Shown: in pieces, positions 43,332-51,688 of the stretch
How the letters are laid out: every line of letters begins with the position of its first letter
Numbering within the stretch: the first letter of the stretch is position 1
Assembly: GCA_002354205.1 (NCBI GenBank)
Contig: DELD01000007.1
Span: forward strand, 1,666 to 57,937
From: Micavibrio sp. UBA2705
Lineage (GTDB): Bacteria > Pseudomonadota > Alphaproteobacteria > Micavibrionales > Micavibrionaceae
DNA: 56,272 nt
Reading direction: 5' to 3'
Translations under genes and position numbers: made by a program
Notes under the pieces: generated by a model
What the model saw: only the letters and a program-made list of their open reading frames with translations
Told to the model about the DNA's origin: nothing
The model's database searches: none

Positions 43332-45452
43332 ATGCAGAATACAAAGCTTAAAGCAGCGGTGCAAGAGCGCCCCTTTATTTTAGACCCGTTATACAGATCC
43401 GTCACCGCATTGCCTGGTGTCGGCCCGCGCGGCGCGAAGTTAATTGAACGCCTGTGCGATGGCGAGCGCCTGTGGGATTTGCTCTGCCATGCACCTACTG
43501 ATGTGGTAGAGCGCACCCATATTGAAAGCCCCGTAGAAGCTGATAGCGGCAAGGTCGTTATCGTGGATGTTAACGTCCATGAATACAGTATAGGCCGTAA
43601 ACGTAATGTCCCATCACGCATTCACTGCGTCGCGGGTGATGCGCAGATGGATTTAGTATTTTTCCATGCCCGCGAAGATTATTTAAAAAAGAACTTCCCG
43701 ATTGGTGGCACGAAACAAATTAGCGGCACGCTGGCATTTTATCGTGGGCGCGCGCAAATCACGCACCCAGATTTTGCGACATCAAAAAACGAAGAAGGTG
43801 TTTTTGAAAAGGTTGAGCCAGTTTATCCCATGACGCAGGGGCTAGGCCACAAGGTGCTGCGCAAGGCCATATTAAATGCGCTAGAGCAAGCCCCTGAATT
43901 GGATGAATGGCAAGACCCTAGCGTGATTAAGGCGCGTGGCTGGGATAAATGGCGCGAATCATTACTGGCGCTGCATCACCCAATGAGCGAGAGCATGGTG
44001 GCCTTAGATCATAAAGCGCGACTGCGCCTTGCCTATGATGAAATGCTCGCCCATCAACTCGCACTTACTTTAATTCGCCGCGCCCAGCAAAAAGCCAAAG
44101 GCCGCGCCTTTACGGGAATAAGTGGGGCGCTGCGTTCACAGTTCTTACAAAACATTCCTTTCACGCTTACAGGGGCGCAGCAGCGCGTTATTAGTGAAAT
44201 AGATGAAGATATGATATCCCCCCTCGCCATGGTGCGCCTTGTGCAGGGTGATGTTGGCTCGGGCAAAACCATGGTTGCGTGTGCGGCAATGCTAAACGCC
44301 GTTGAATGTGGCGCGCAAGCCGCGCTAATGGCGCCGACAGAGATTTTAGCGCGCCAGCATGGGGAAAGCCTCGGCCCATTATTTGATAAGCTCGGCGTGC
44401 GCTATGTCGTGCTAACAGGGCGCGATAAAGGCAAGGCGAAAGAACTATTATTAAGCCAAGTGCAAAACGGCGCGGCGCAAATCGTTATTGGCACGCACGC
44501 GCTGTTCCAAGAAAAAGTCGCTTTTCAGGATCTCGGCCTCGCCGTGATTGATGAACAGCACCGCTTTGGCGTACAGCAACGCTTGCAGCTTTCACAAAAA
44601 GGTGTCAGCGATGTACTTGTGATGACAGCAACACCAATCCCAAGAACGTTGGCGCTCACCGCCTATGGCGATATGGATGTTAGCCGCATTGATGAAAAGC
44701 CCGCAGGGCGTAAGCCTATTGACACGCGCCTGCTGCCCAAAAGCAAGCTTGAAGGCATGGTCGCGGGGCTTATCCGCCAAATAAAAGAAGAAAAAGCGCA
44801 AATATACTGGGTTTGCCCCTTGGTCGAAGATTCCGAAGTCTTAGACCTCGCCGCTGCAGAAGAACGTTTTGATGTGCTTCAATCCTTCCTTGGGGATCGT
44901 GTAGGGCTTGTCCACGGGCGTATGAAGGCCGAAGATAAAGACGCGGTCATGAAAAAATTCGCAGCCGGCGATTTAGATATACTTGTTGCGACAACGGTGA
45001 TTGAAGTCGGGGTGAATGTTCCGAACGCGTCTATTATGGTGATTGAACATGCGGAGCGCTTCGGCCTTGCGCAGCTCCACCAGTTACGTGGTCGCGTAGG
45101 TCGTGGGGAGCGTCAATCGCATTGTATGCTGCTTTATTCCACGCCGATCTCAGAAACGGGAAAAGCACGTTTAAAAATTATGCGTGATACTGAGGATGGT
45201 TTTTTAATCGCCGAAGAAGATATGCGCCTGCGCGGCGTGGGGGATATACTCGGCACGCGTCAAAGCGGCCTTGCGGATTATATGCTCGCCGATTTATCAG
45301 CCCATGGGGAGCTTATAGCCATGGCGCGCGACGAAGCGCAGCTTATCGTCCAAAGAGACCCGCGCTTAACGTCAGAGCGGGGGCAGGCGTTAAAGAATTT
45401 ACTGTATTTGTTTAATTTGAAAGAGGCGCTGTCCAATTTGCGTTCAGGCTAA
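43332..45452 (+). CDS. recG: ATP-dependent DNA helicase RecG
   Basis: RecG reverses stalled forks and moves Holliday junctions. The 706 residues contain the N-terminal wedge (OB-fold) domain and the two helicase lobes. Walker A is QGDVGSGKTMVA, the box II is DEQHRFG, motif III is MTATPIPRTLALTAYGD, and the end of lobe two has LRGRVGRGERQSHCML (motif VI). The C-terminal TRG-type region ends the protein normally. It is divergent from sdhE and converges on the patatin-like gene at 9 bases. Confidence 0.97.
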   Translation: MQNTKLKAAVQERPFILDPLYRSVTALPGVGPRGAKLIERLCDGERLWDLLCHAPTDVVERTHIESPVEADSGKVVIVDVNVHEYSIGRKRNVPSRIHCVAGDAQMDLVFFHAREDYLKKNFPIGGTKQISGTLAFYRGRAQITHPDFATSKNEEGVFEKVEPVYPMTQGLGHKVLRKAILNALEQAPELDEWQDPSVIKARGWDKWRESLLALHHPMSESMVALDHKARLRLAYDEMLAHQLALTLIRRAQQKAKGRAFTGISGALRSQFLQNIPFTLTGAQQRVISEIDEDMISPLAMVRLVQGDVGSGKTMVACAAMLNAVECGAQAALMAPTEILARQHGESLGPLFDKLGVRYVVLTGRDKGKAKELLLSQVQNGAAQIVIGTHALFQEKVAFQDLGLAVIDEQHRFGVQQRLQLSQKGVSDVLVMTATPIPRTLALTAYGDMDVSRIDEKPAGRKPIDTRLLPKSKLEGMVAGLIRQIKEEKAQIYWVCPLVEDSEVLDLAAAEERFDVLQSFLGDRVGLVHGRMKAEDKDAVMKKFAAGDLDILVATTVIEVGVNVPNASIMVIEHAERFGLAQLHQLRGRVGRGERQSHCMLLYSTPISETGKARLKIMRDTEDGFLIAEEDMRLRGVGDILGTRQSGLADYMLADLSAHGELIAMARDEAQLIVQRDPRLTSERGQALKNLLYLFNLKEALSNLRSG

Positions 45453-45461
45453 TCGTCTTTC

Positions 45462-46676
45462 TCACTCACCAAATAAATGGAACATGCTGCCGCGTTTGCG
45501 GGCTTTAAGGCGATCTTCACCGTTTTCGGCCAAAATATGGCAGACTTTATTAAAATCGCGTTCATTTTCACTCATAATATCATAGGCGAATTGGCGCAGG
45601 CGCTTGATATTCTCAGGTGAGCTGTCATCTGGCGCTGAATTTGGCAAATTGGCGTTGCCTTTATCGTTAAGCGACTTGTTAAACACATATGTATTATCGC
45701 CAAGTTCATCTTTAAACGCGCCAAGCAAAGCGGATTCTGGCGCGTGGAAGAAAATATTAATGAGTGGGAAGTCATTGCTAGGGTCAACAACGCCCAAAGC
45801 GCCATATTTATTCCAATCACGATGTGAAACAGATTTATTGGTGTAGCCTGTACCAAGGCAAATCATTACCACCTCTGCATCTTTTGGCAGGTGCTGGCGG
45901 ATTGCGCCCATATAACTAATACACGGATTGTCAAAAATACTGCCGTCAATAAGCGAAACAGGAAAACTGTTATTGCTATCCGCCTGTTTATGAACGAAAC
46001 GGTGGCATGGGAACAGCGTTGGCGCCGCTGTGCTGCCCATAACGGCGTTGTAAAACTCAATATCAGGGACGGGGTGCAAATTACGCGCGTTTTGGATGCG
46101 CATATTTTTGAACCACATTGCATAGCCGCCATTATCAATGATGTTATTCTGTGTATGGACAGGGTCGTCAGGTGTTTCCTGCATCTCCTGTATTGTTTGT
46201 AGGGCGTTGCCTTCAATATTATATGCAGGAATAATCAGTGATGATAATGAATCTTCAAGCTTATGTTTGCCGAATAAGGCGCGTAGGGCGCGTCCTAAGC
46301 GTGCATTATCGTAATGACCATGCTTTAAGAGGCGGTCAAGCTGACCTATCTTCATCATCCGATTGTTAAAGTCGTGAATAAGGCCGCGAAAAGCGCGTGT
46401 GGAGTCGGTCGGGAATAAATAGCTAGCCTCGCGTTCATAAAAGCGTACCATCTGCCTTGCGGCGAAACGTGGACGGTCTGGCCGCCTAGGATGAGGCATG
46501 TTTAATGCCGAGTTTAATATGGACGCAGTGGAGGGGCCGCAAAATATGTCGACCATATCTGACATCGCCATACCAGTGACGGATTCAATACGTGCCATTA
46601 TATGTGCGGGGATAAGGCCGCGAAGACCGCCGCCATAAGTGAAAAGGACTACTACTCTTTTTTTATTCTTACTCAT
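45462..46676 (-). CDS. Patatin-like phospholipase with variant motifs
   Basis: The 404 residues follow the patatin fold. The oxyanion glycines are YGGGLRG near residue 15. The catalytic Ser is in CGPSTASI, so the elbow reads GPSTA rather than G-x-S-x-G, and the Asp is in LIDGSIFDNP (DGS instead of DGG or DGA). Both catalytic residues are kept, so lipase activity is possible. The enzyme resembles cytoplasmic patatins such as those near CapV, but no cyclic-nucleotide synthase or other defence gene is adjacent. It has no signal peptide. A probable sRNA is encoded just upstream on the same strand. Confidence 0.82.
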   Translation of the reverse strand: MSKNKKRVVVLFTYGGGLRGLIPAHIMARIESVTGMAMSDMVDIFCGPSTASILNSALNMPHPRRPDRPRFAARQMVRFYEREASYLFPTDSTRAFRGLIHDFNNRMMKIGQLDRLLKHGHYDNARLGRALRALFGKHKLEDSLSSLIIPAYNIEGNALQTIQEMQETPDDPVHTQNNIIDNGGYAMWFKNMRIQNARNLHPVPDIEFYNAVMGSTAAPTLFPCHRFVHKQADSNNSFPVSLIDGSIFDNPCISYMGAIRQHLPKDAEVVMICLGTGYTNKSVSHRDWNKYGALGVVDPSNDFPLINIFFHAPESALLGAFKDELGDNTYVFNKSLNDKGNANLPNSAPDDSSPENIKRLRQFAYDIMSENERDFNKVCHILAENGEDRLKARKRGSMFHLFGE

Positions 46677-46762
46677 TTGACTTTAATTATACCCTAAAAA
46701 TCAATTGCTTGCTAATGAAATGATTTGGTGCGACATGTGGTGGGCGCGTCCAGAATTTAGAC

Positions 46763-46872
46763 AAAAAAATACCGGGCACAATGGCCCGGCGAGTTGAACA
46801 GGGAGGTTTCACGTCTGGGAGACGCTAGGGCTCTGGGAGGAGAGCCCGTACCGACGCCTCAGCGCCGATGAA
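46763..46872 (-). ncRNA. Probable trans-acting sRNA with C-rich anti-Shine-Dalgarno loops
   Basis: On the minus strand about 110 bases form successive hairpins: CGGCGC/GCGTCG (46867-46852); GGGCTCT/AGAGCCC (46847-46828) with loop CCTCCC; and CGTCT/AGACG (46824-46812) with loop CCC. An ACCTCCC single-stranded stretch follows, and then a GC-rich hairpin (46789-46772) with seven T (46769-46763). Several unpaired CCTCC-type sequences match the reverse of ribosome-binding sites. This design is known from alphaproteobacterial anti-SD sRNAs (alpha-r14 and CcsR types). A promoter lies at 46879-46906. The family assignment is by analogy only. Confidence 0.7.
46772..46789 (-). terminator. Terminator of the putative sRNA
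   Basis: Stem CCGGGC/GCCCGG with a five-to-six-base loop and seven T after it on the minus strand. Confidence 0.8.
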
Positions 46873-46878
46873 CAGGGT

Positions 46879-46906
46879 TATATAATGATTTGACTCCTCA
46901 CGTCCA
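46879..46906 (-). promoter_or_regulatory. Promoter of the putative sRNA
   Basis: TGGACG (46906-46901), spacer of 16, TATATA (46884-46879) on the minus strand; expected start near 46872. Confidence 0.55.
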
Positions 46907-47325
46907 TAAAAAACTTCGCATAAGTGGTATGCATAAAACGCATAACAAGGGTTGCGCCGCAACATACACGTATAGGTAGTCAGAATTGCTGTTGCTGCAA
47001 TGCAACAAAAAGCAAAGGAAATGGCATTTAACTTACGAAATTATTAAGCCTTGATTTTTATTTTAAATAAGAGCGCGTCTGGCGCTGCTGAATTAAGCTA
47101 TAATAAAAATAAATATTTTAGCGCGTATATTTGTATGGTTTTTTATCTTTTTAGCTTTTTTTGCACAGCGGTAGGAATAAAAAAACGACTCGTTATGCGT
47201 GTAGTGCCGTGTTTTGACAAATCAGAGGGGGTAGGAAATTTCTTTTTCTTACATTAATGAATGGCGAGTAAAACGAATCAAATAACGCATCAGGAACAAT
47301 TTTCGCCTTTTGGCGTAATTTGCTC
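46907..47325. other. Intergenic region without a supported gene
   Basis: AT-rich, about 420 bases between the sRNA promoter and the SRP RNA promoter. It holds the palindrome GTTGC-TGCAAT-GCAAC (46991-47006), similar to those near the phasin gene. A 68-codon reading frame at 47051-47257 has no ribosome site and no protein-like composition; I do not support it. Confidence 0.4.
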
Positions 47326-47354
47326 TTGATAATTGGATGGCTACCCATTATATA
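47326..47354 (+). promoter_or_regulatory. Promoter of the SRP RNA gene
   Basis: TTGATA (47326-47331), a spacer of 17 and TATATA (47349-47354), placing the start near 47361. Confidence 0.65.
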
Positions 47355-47360
47355 AGTCTA

Positions 47361-47455
47361 GGAAGACTGGCGCGGGCGAAGACTTTGTGAATCCGGTCAG
47401 GTCGGAAACGAAGCAGCCGCAACGATGCTTTTCGGGTCGTGTCCAGTCTTCTTTT
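47361..47455 (+). ncRNA. ffs: Signal recognition particle RNA (4.5S-type)
   Basis: About 95 bases fold into one long hairpin. The closing helix is GAAGACTGG (47362-47370) with CCAGTCTTC (47443-47451). The apical part holds the universally conserved Ffh-binding motif GGTCAGG...GAAGCAGCC. Its tip differs from E. coli: the closing pair is G-C around GAAA (47405-47408) instead of C-G around GGAA, a compensated change. A T-run follows. The RNA binds Ffh and directs membrane proteins to the translocon. In many alphaproteobacteria it lies directly before dnaX; here two other genes are in between. Confidence 0.93.
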
Positions 47456-47570
47456 TATCTCCCCTCTCTATTATTTTTTTGTTTACATAGTTTTATGTTG
47501 CACTGCGATATGCTTTTGCGTATAAGCTTGTTCCTAAGTGATCATCACGTTCATTTATGGAGGGGCCATT

Positions 47571-48632
47571 ATGTTTGAACTTGATATTAAGACCGACCCT
47601 AACGGGGTGCCACGCCTTCACTTCGACACAATATTCATTTCGGATATCCATTTCGGGACGAAACATTGTAAAGCAAAACTCCTTTATCAATTTTTGAATC
47701 ATATCCAAACGCCTGAAATGCACCTTGTCGGTGACATCATCGATGGTTGGTATATGAGCGGTAAAGCCGAATATAATTTAGGCCCATTCCACCGCCAGTC
47801 TATGGCTGAGTTTATACGCATCGCCAATAGCGGAACGCGCGTTATATACGAACCCGGTAATCATGATGAAACATTACGTGGCAAAACGCTTGAAACGGGG
47901 CAGCGCCACCGTCAAATGACTGGTAAATCATTATTCGGCATCGCAATCAAAGACCACGACATTTACACCGATAAAAATGGTCGCCGTTTTTATGTCGCGC
48001 ATGGTGATGAATTTGACCCTGATATTTATAAATCAGAAAAAGGTCTCGCTTATAAAGCGGGTGATCTTGTTATCAGTAGCCTTGGTGATTTTGATTGCTG
48101 GGCTGAAAAAACATTTTCTAAAGAATTCCGTATCGCGGCCACCGCAAAACGCGCATTCAAAGCGATAGAAGAGGGCGTGATGCCCAATTTGAAAAATGCG
48201 GAGAAAAAGGCGCTCTCAGGCCAATTTGATGGCGTGGTTTTTGGTCATTCTCATTTGCGCGGTTTTAAGAAAAGCAAATCAGGTGTCGTGCTGATAAATG
48301 ATGGTTGCAGTACAGATGACGGCATTGAATTTGCTGCTGTAGATAAATCTGGCAATTGGGCGATTATTAAATGGCTTAAAGAGGGCATTAAAGTAAACCC
48401 TGAAAACGGCAAAGAAATATTATACAAATGGGCTGATTTGTCTTTAGACGGCAAAATTACCAAGCCAGAGCCACGCGAAGACTGGGCGACATATAGTGTT
48501 GATCGTTTGCAGCGCATTTTATATCGCCTCTGGCCGCCAACGGAGCGTAAAAAGGCATTAGAAGAAAAACAAGCGGAACGGCCGCTGCCTATTCCGCTTG
48601 AAAATCCAAGGCTGTCTAAACCTACGTTGTAA
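47571..48632 (+). CDS. LpxH-like metallophosphoesterase
   Basis: The product has 353 residues from ATG 47571, with GGAGGGG upstream. All motifs are visible: FISDIHFGTKHC (D-x-H), HLVGDIIDGWYM, EPGNHDETL, YVAHGDEFD and FGHSHLRG. This pattern belongs to the UDP-2,3-diacylglucosamine hydrolase group, which makes lipid X in lipid A synthesis. The protein is about 110 residues longer than E. coli LpxH, with a C-terminal extension. Alphaproteobacteria often use LpxI instead, so its role may be different. It stands alone after the SRP RNA and converges on the GGDEF-like gene. Confidence 0.85.
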   Translation: MFELDIKTDPNGVPRLHFDTIFISDIHFGTKHCKAKLLYQFLNHIQTPEMHLVGDIIDGWYMSGKAEYNLGPFHRQSMAEFIRIANSGTRVIYEPGNHDETLRGKTLETGQRHRQMTGKSLFGIAIKDHDIYTDKNGRRFYVAHGDEFDPDIYKSEKGLAYKAGDLVISSLGDFDCWAEKTFSKEFRIAATAKRAFKAIEEGVMPNLKNAEKKALSGQFDGVVFGHSHLRGFKKSKSGVVLINDGCSTDDGIEFAAVDKSGNWAIIKWLKEGIKVNPENGKEILYKWADLSLDGKITKPEPREDWATYSVDRLQRILYRLWPPTERKKALEEKQAERPLPIPLENPRLSKPTL

Positions 48633-48646
48633 AGGTCGGGATGAAA

Positions 48647-49327
48647 TTACGCCGCTGTGCTTAATGCTTGGCGCTTTTCTTTCATCTGTTCTACGGCACG
48701 TAACCACAGCTTGTCTTGGTTGTCGCCATCTTTATATTTGGCAGACCCTATTGATAATGTGGTCTGGTAATCAGCTAACAGCTTTTGACCGCTAGCGCGC
48801 AGTGTTACCAGATTGGTTACAAGCTCCTCTTCTTTATACGCGGCGCTATCGCGGCAGATGAATGCAAAGCTATCAGCGCCAAGGCGATATAAGCTGCCAT
48901 TTTTTTCTGAAAGAACGGATTTGATCTGTTTCACTAATGCTTTCAAAACGTCGTCACCAATGGCGTAGCCGTAATGTTCGTTTACGTCCTTAAAGCGGTC
49001 GATATCAATACAAACAATATGAAAGCTTTCTTGTTTTTCTTTTGCGCTTGCCAGCGCATAGCCAAGGTCTTCGTTAAAACGCTCTTGGCGCGGTAATCTG
49101 GTCAGCGGGTCAAACAGCTCTGCTTCATGGATGGTTTCTTCTAATTGTTTTATCTCTTTACTCTGTTTACGAGAGACTAAAATAAAGCCTAAAACAATTA
49201 AAGTGAGCGCAAGGTCAGAAATGATATCATGCGGCGTTTGAGGAAGCTGCCCTGATTCAAGCCATTCTGTAAGGGTGGGCATCAGCAGCAAAAGATAGAT
49301 GGATTTTTCTTTTAGTGTCGTTTTCAT
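48647..49327 (-). CDS. Degenerate GGDEF-domain membrane protein
   Basis: The 226 residues begin with two hydrophobic stretches (about 9-25 and 35-52), the second probably a membrane helix, followed by a short coiled coil and a GGDEF-type domain (about 75-220). It has DPLTRLPRQERFNEDL and IDIDRFKDVNEHYGYAIGDDVL like active cyclases, but the signature loop is LGADSF in place of GGDEF, and no RxxD inhibitory site precedes it. It is therefore unlikely to make cyclic di-GMP and may bind GTP or partner proteins. Function unknown. Confidence 0.82.
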   Translation of the reverse strand: MKTTLKEKSIYLLLLMPTLTEWLESGQLPQTPHDIISDLALTLIVLGFILVSRKQSKEIKQLEETIHEAELFDPLTRLPRQERFNEDLGYALASAKEKQESFHIVCIDIDRFKDVNEHYGYAIGDDVLKALVKQIKSVLSEKNGSLYRLGADSFAFICRDSAAYKEEELVTNLVTLRASGQKLLADYQTTLSIGSAKYKDGDNQDKLWLRAVEQMKEKRQALSTAA

Positions 49328-49502
49328 TTGTTAACTTTCTTGTTTATGAACGTCTTTCACAATTATAACATTACGCCCTTAATATTTTATGCATAGTAAT
49401 AAATGCGGTTAAAAAAATAAACGGTGCATTTCTGCACAGCCTATTGCGCTTTGAAACGCGCTTTATGTTGTGAAAATTTACGAATCCCGCTATCAAAACA
49501 CT

Positions 49503-51260
49503 ATGGCTGAAGAAAATACTGAATTAAAAACCGAATACCGTGTTTTGGCACGGAAATATCGCCCGCAAAACTTTGATGATTTGCGTGGACAAGATGTATT
49601 GGTGAAAACCCTTAAAAACGCGATTGGTTCAGGGCGTATTGCCCATGCATTTATGCTGACAGGCGTGCGTGGCGTTGGTAAAACAACAACGGCGCGTATT
49701 ATTGCAAAAGCGCTTAATTATACCGGCGCAGACGGCAAAGCAGGCCCAACAACAGGGGCGACGGATGATTGTGAAGCATGCCGCGCCATTGCCGAAGACC
49801 GCCACCCAGATGTTATTGAAATGGATGCTGCGTCAAATACAGGCGTTGATAACATTCGCGAAATTTTGGACAGTGTGCGCTACGCCCCAAGTTCAGCGCG
49901 TTATAAAATATACATCATTGATGAGGTTCATATGCTTTCGAAGTCAGCGTTTAACGCGCTGCTGAAAACATTGGAAGAACCACCAGAGCATGTGAAATTC
50001 ATTTTCGCGACAACAGAAATTCGCAAAGTGCCAGTGACTGTACTTTCGCGCTGTCAGCGTTTTGATTTGCGCCGTATTGAGCCGACGACATTAATTGAAT
50101 TGTTTTCAGATATTTGCGCCCAAGAAAAAGCGGAAGTTGACGATGAAGCTTTTGCAATGATTGCCCGTGCGGCTGACGGCTCTGCGCGTGATGGGCTCAG
50201 TATTCTCGATCAAGCGATTTCAATGGCTGAGGGCGCAGTCAGTGCAGACCAAGTAAAATCAATGCTCGGCCTTGCGGACCAAGGACGTATTCTTGATTTG
50301 TTTGAAGCTGCTGTAACTGGGCAAACTGAAGACGCATTAGACATTCTTGATGACCTCTATAATGCAGGCGCTGAGCCGATGGTTGTGATGCAAGATATGC
50401 TTGATATGGGGCACGTGTTAACGCGTCTACACACAACAAAAAATCCAGAGAATCTAAAAGGGCGTTTCCCTGAAAGTGAGCTCAGCCGTGCACATGAGAT
50501 CGCAGGTAAACTTTCATTGCCTGCGCTCGCCAAAACGTGGCAAATATTATTGGCAGGCCACCAAGATGTCATGCAAGCGCCGCGCCCACAGGCCGCGCTT
50601 GAAATGATTATCATTCGCCTTGTCTATGCGGCGAATTTACCAGACCCTGAACGTTTGATGAAGCAGCTTGAAGAGCTGAAGAAAAATGGTGGCGCACTGG
50701 CAGCTGGCGCATTAGGCGGTGATGGCGGCGGGGCTGCGCATCCAACGCAAATGAGCGCTGCGGCTCAAAAAAAAACTGAACATTTAGGCGTGCGCGCGGT
50801 ACAGAGCAATGTGCACGGCGCGGGGCAGGCGGCAACGCAAACGAAACTCGCCGCGCAGGGGCAAATTGTAGCAAATGGGAATTTGCAAACGCTAGAAGAT
50901 ATTGTTGCGCTGTTTGAACAGAACAAAAAAATGATCCTTGCAGGACAGATTTTTCATTATGTACATCTTATTTCTTTTAAAGGCCGCCGTTTAGAGATTG
51001 CCTTAGAGGAAGATGTCCCGCCGCGCTTTGTCGGTGAATTAACAACGGAAATACGTAAGCTTACAGGGCATCGTGACTGGGTCATTAGTATTGGTGAGAT
51101 GGCCAAAGGCAAAAAAACACTGGCGACAATAGCCGCGGAAAAAGTTAAAGCAAGGCTGAAAGATGTAATGGAAGACCCATTAGTATCACAAATCCTAACT
51201 GCTTTCCCTGGCGCTGAGATTAGAGATATTATCGAACCACAAGAAGATTATGAAGGATAG
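49503..51260 (+). CDS. dnaX: DNA polymerase III subunits tau and gamma
   Basis: DnaX is the clamp-loader ATPase. The product has 585 residues from ATG 49503. Walker A is GVRGVGKTTTAR, followed by DAASNTGVDNIREI, the Walker B IIDEVHML and the SRC-type SRCQRF. Of the usual four zinc Cys only the pair CEAC is kept. At codons 422-424 there is a run of nine A (50767-50775): one extra A gives TGA at 50777, one A less gives TAG at 50785. Either slip therefore ends the protein at about 425-428 residues, the size of a gamma form. ybaB follows at 5 bases, but the usual recR does not. Confidence 0.96.
   Translation: MAEENTELKTEYRVLARKYRPQNFDDLRGQDVLVKTLKNAIGSGRIAHAFMLTGVRGVGKTTTARIIAKALNYTGADGKAGPTTGATDDCEACRAIAEDRHPDVIEMDAASNTGVDNIREILDSVRYAPSSARYKIYIIDEVHMLSKSAFNALLKTLEEPPEHVKFIFATTEIRKVPVTVLSRCQRFDLRRIEPTTLIELFSDICAQEKAEVDDEAFAMIARAADGSARDGLSILDQAISMAEGAVSADQVKSMLGLADQGRILDLFEAAVTGQTEDALDILDDLYNAGAEPMVVMQDMLDMGHVLTRLHTTKNPENLKGRFPESELSRAHEIAGKLSLPALAKTWQILLAGHQDVMQAPRPQAALEMIIIRLVYAANLPDPERLMKQLEELKKNGGALAAGALGGDGGGAAHPTQMSAAAQKKTEHLGVRAVQSNVHGAGQAATQTKLAAQGQIVANGNLQTLEDIVALFEQNKKMILAGQIFHYVHLISFKGRRLEIALEEDVPPRFVGELTTEIRKLTGHRDWVISIGEMAKGKKTLATIAAEKVKARLKDVMEDPLVSQILTAFPGAEIRDIIEPQEDYEG
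50767..50787 (+). promoter_or_regulatory. Putative slippage site producing the gamma form of DnaX
   Basis: A9 run followed by TGA in the -1 frame and TAG in the +1 frame. A similar A9 run in Thermus thermophilus dnaX causes transcriptional slippage; E. coli uses A-AAA-AAG ribosomal slippage at a like position. Confidence 0.65.
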
Positions 51261-51265
51261 GATAG

Positions 51266-51589
51266 ATGATGAATATTCAAAAAATGATGAAGCAAGCACA
51301 AGACATGCAGGCTAAAATGCAAGAAGTTCAAGACCGCGTTGGTCAAATGGAAGCTGAAGGCAGTTCTGGCGGCGGCCTTGTCAAGGTAACGATGAGCTGT
51401 AAGGGCATGGTGACAAGCCTTAACGTTGACACATCACTGATCAAAGAAGATGAAGCTGAAGTCATGGAAGATCTTATCGCAGCAGCCGTAAATGACGCGC
51501 GTACCAAAGCAGATACGATCATGGCGGAGGAAACACAAAAAGCGATGCAGGAAATGGGCTTACCACCAGGTATGGAATTGCCTTTCTAA
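51266..51589 (+). CDS. YbaB/EbfC-family nucleoid-associated protein
   Basis: The product has 107 residues, MNIQKMMKQAQDMQAKMQEVQDRVGQMEAEGSSGGGLVKVTMSCKGMV at the start, which is the YbaB pattern: a Met/Gln-rich helix, then GGGLVKV strands and a C-terminal helix DLIAAAVNDARTKAD. These dimeric proteins bind DNA. Two ATG codons lie in a row; the second (51269) is equally possible. It follows dnaX by 5 bases and is ended by a terminator. Confidence 0.95.
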   Translation: MMNIQKMMKQAQDMQAKMQEVQDRVGQMEAEGSSGGGLVKVTMSCKGMVTSLNVDTSLIKEDEAEVMEDLIAAAVNDARTKADTIMAEETQKAMQEMGLPPGMELPF

Positions 51590-51631
51590 GCGACGCAGAT
51601 TTCGAGCACTAGAAAATACAGACATAAACAA

Positions 51632-51662
51632 AATGCCCGTTATTATTGACGGGCATTTTTTG
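51632..51662. terminator. Intrinsic terminator after ybaB
   Basis: Stem AATGCCCGT/ACGGGCATT (51632-51640 and 51649-51657) with a T-run after it; an A-run before it may let it also serve the convergent gene. Confidence 0.85.
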
Positions 51663-51688
51663 TGCTGAACATTTATTAATGGGCTTAT

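Noticed and set aside
45462..46676. A CBASS-type defence system based on the patatin
   Set aside because: No nucleotidyltransferase, CapV partner or other effector gene is adjacent.
46801..46850. Plus-strand hairpins with GGA loops resembling a CsrA-binding RNA
   Set aside because: No terminator or promoter fits that direction, whereas the minus strand has both.
47051..47257. 68-codon open frame between the sRNA and the SRP RNA
   Set aside because: No ribosome site, low-complexity AT-rich composition and unusual residues; likely chance.
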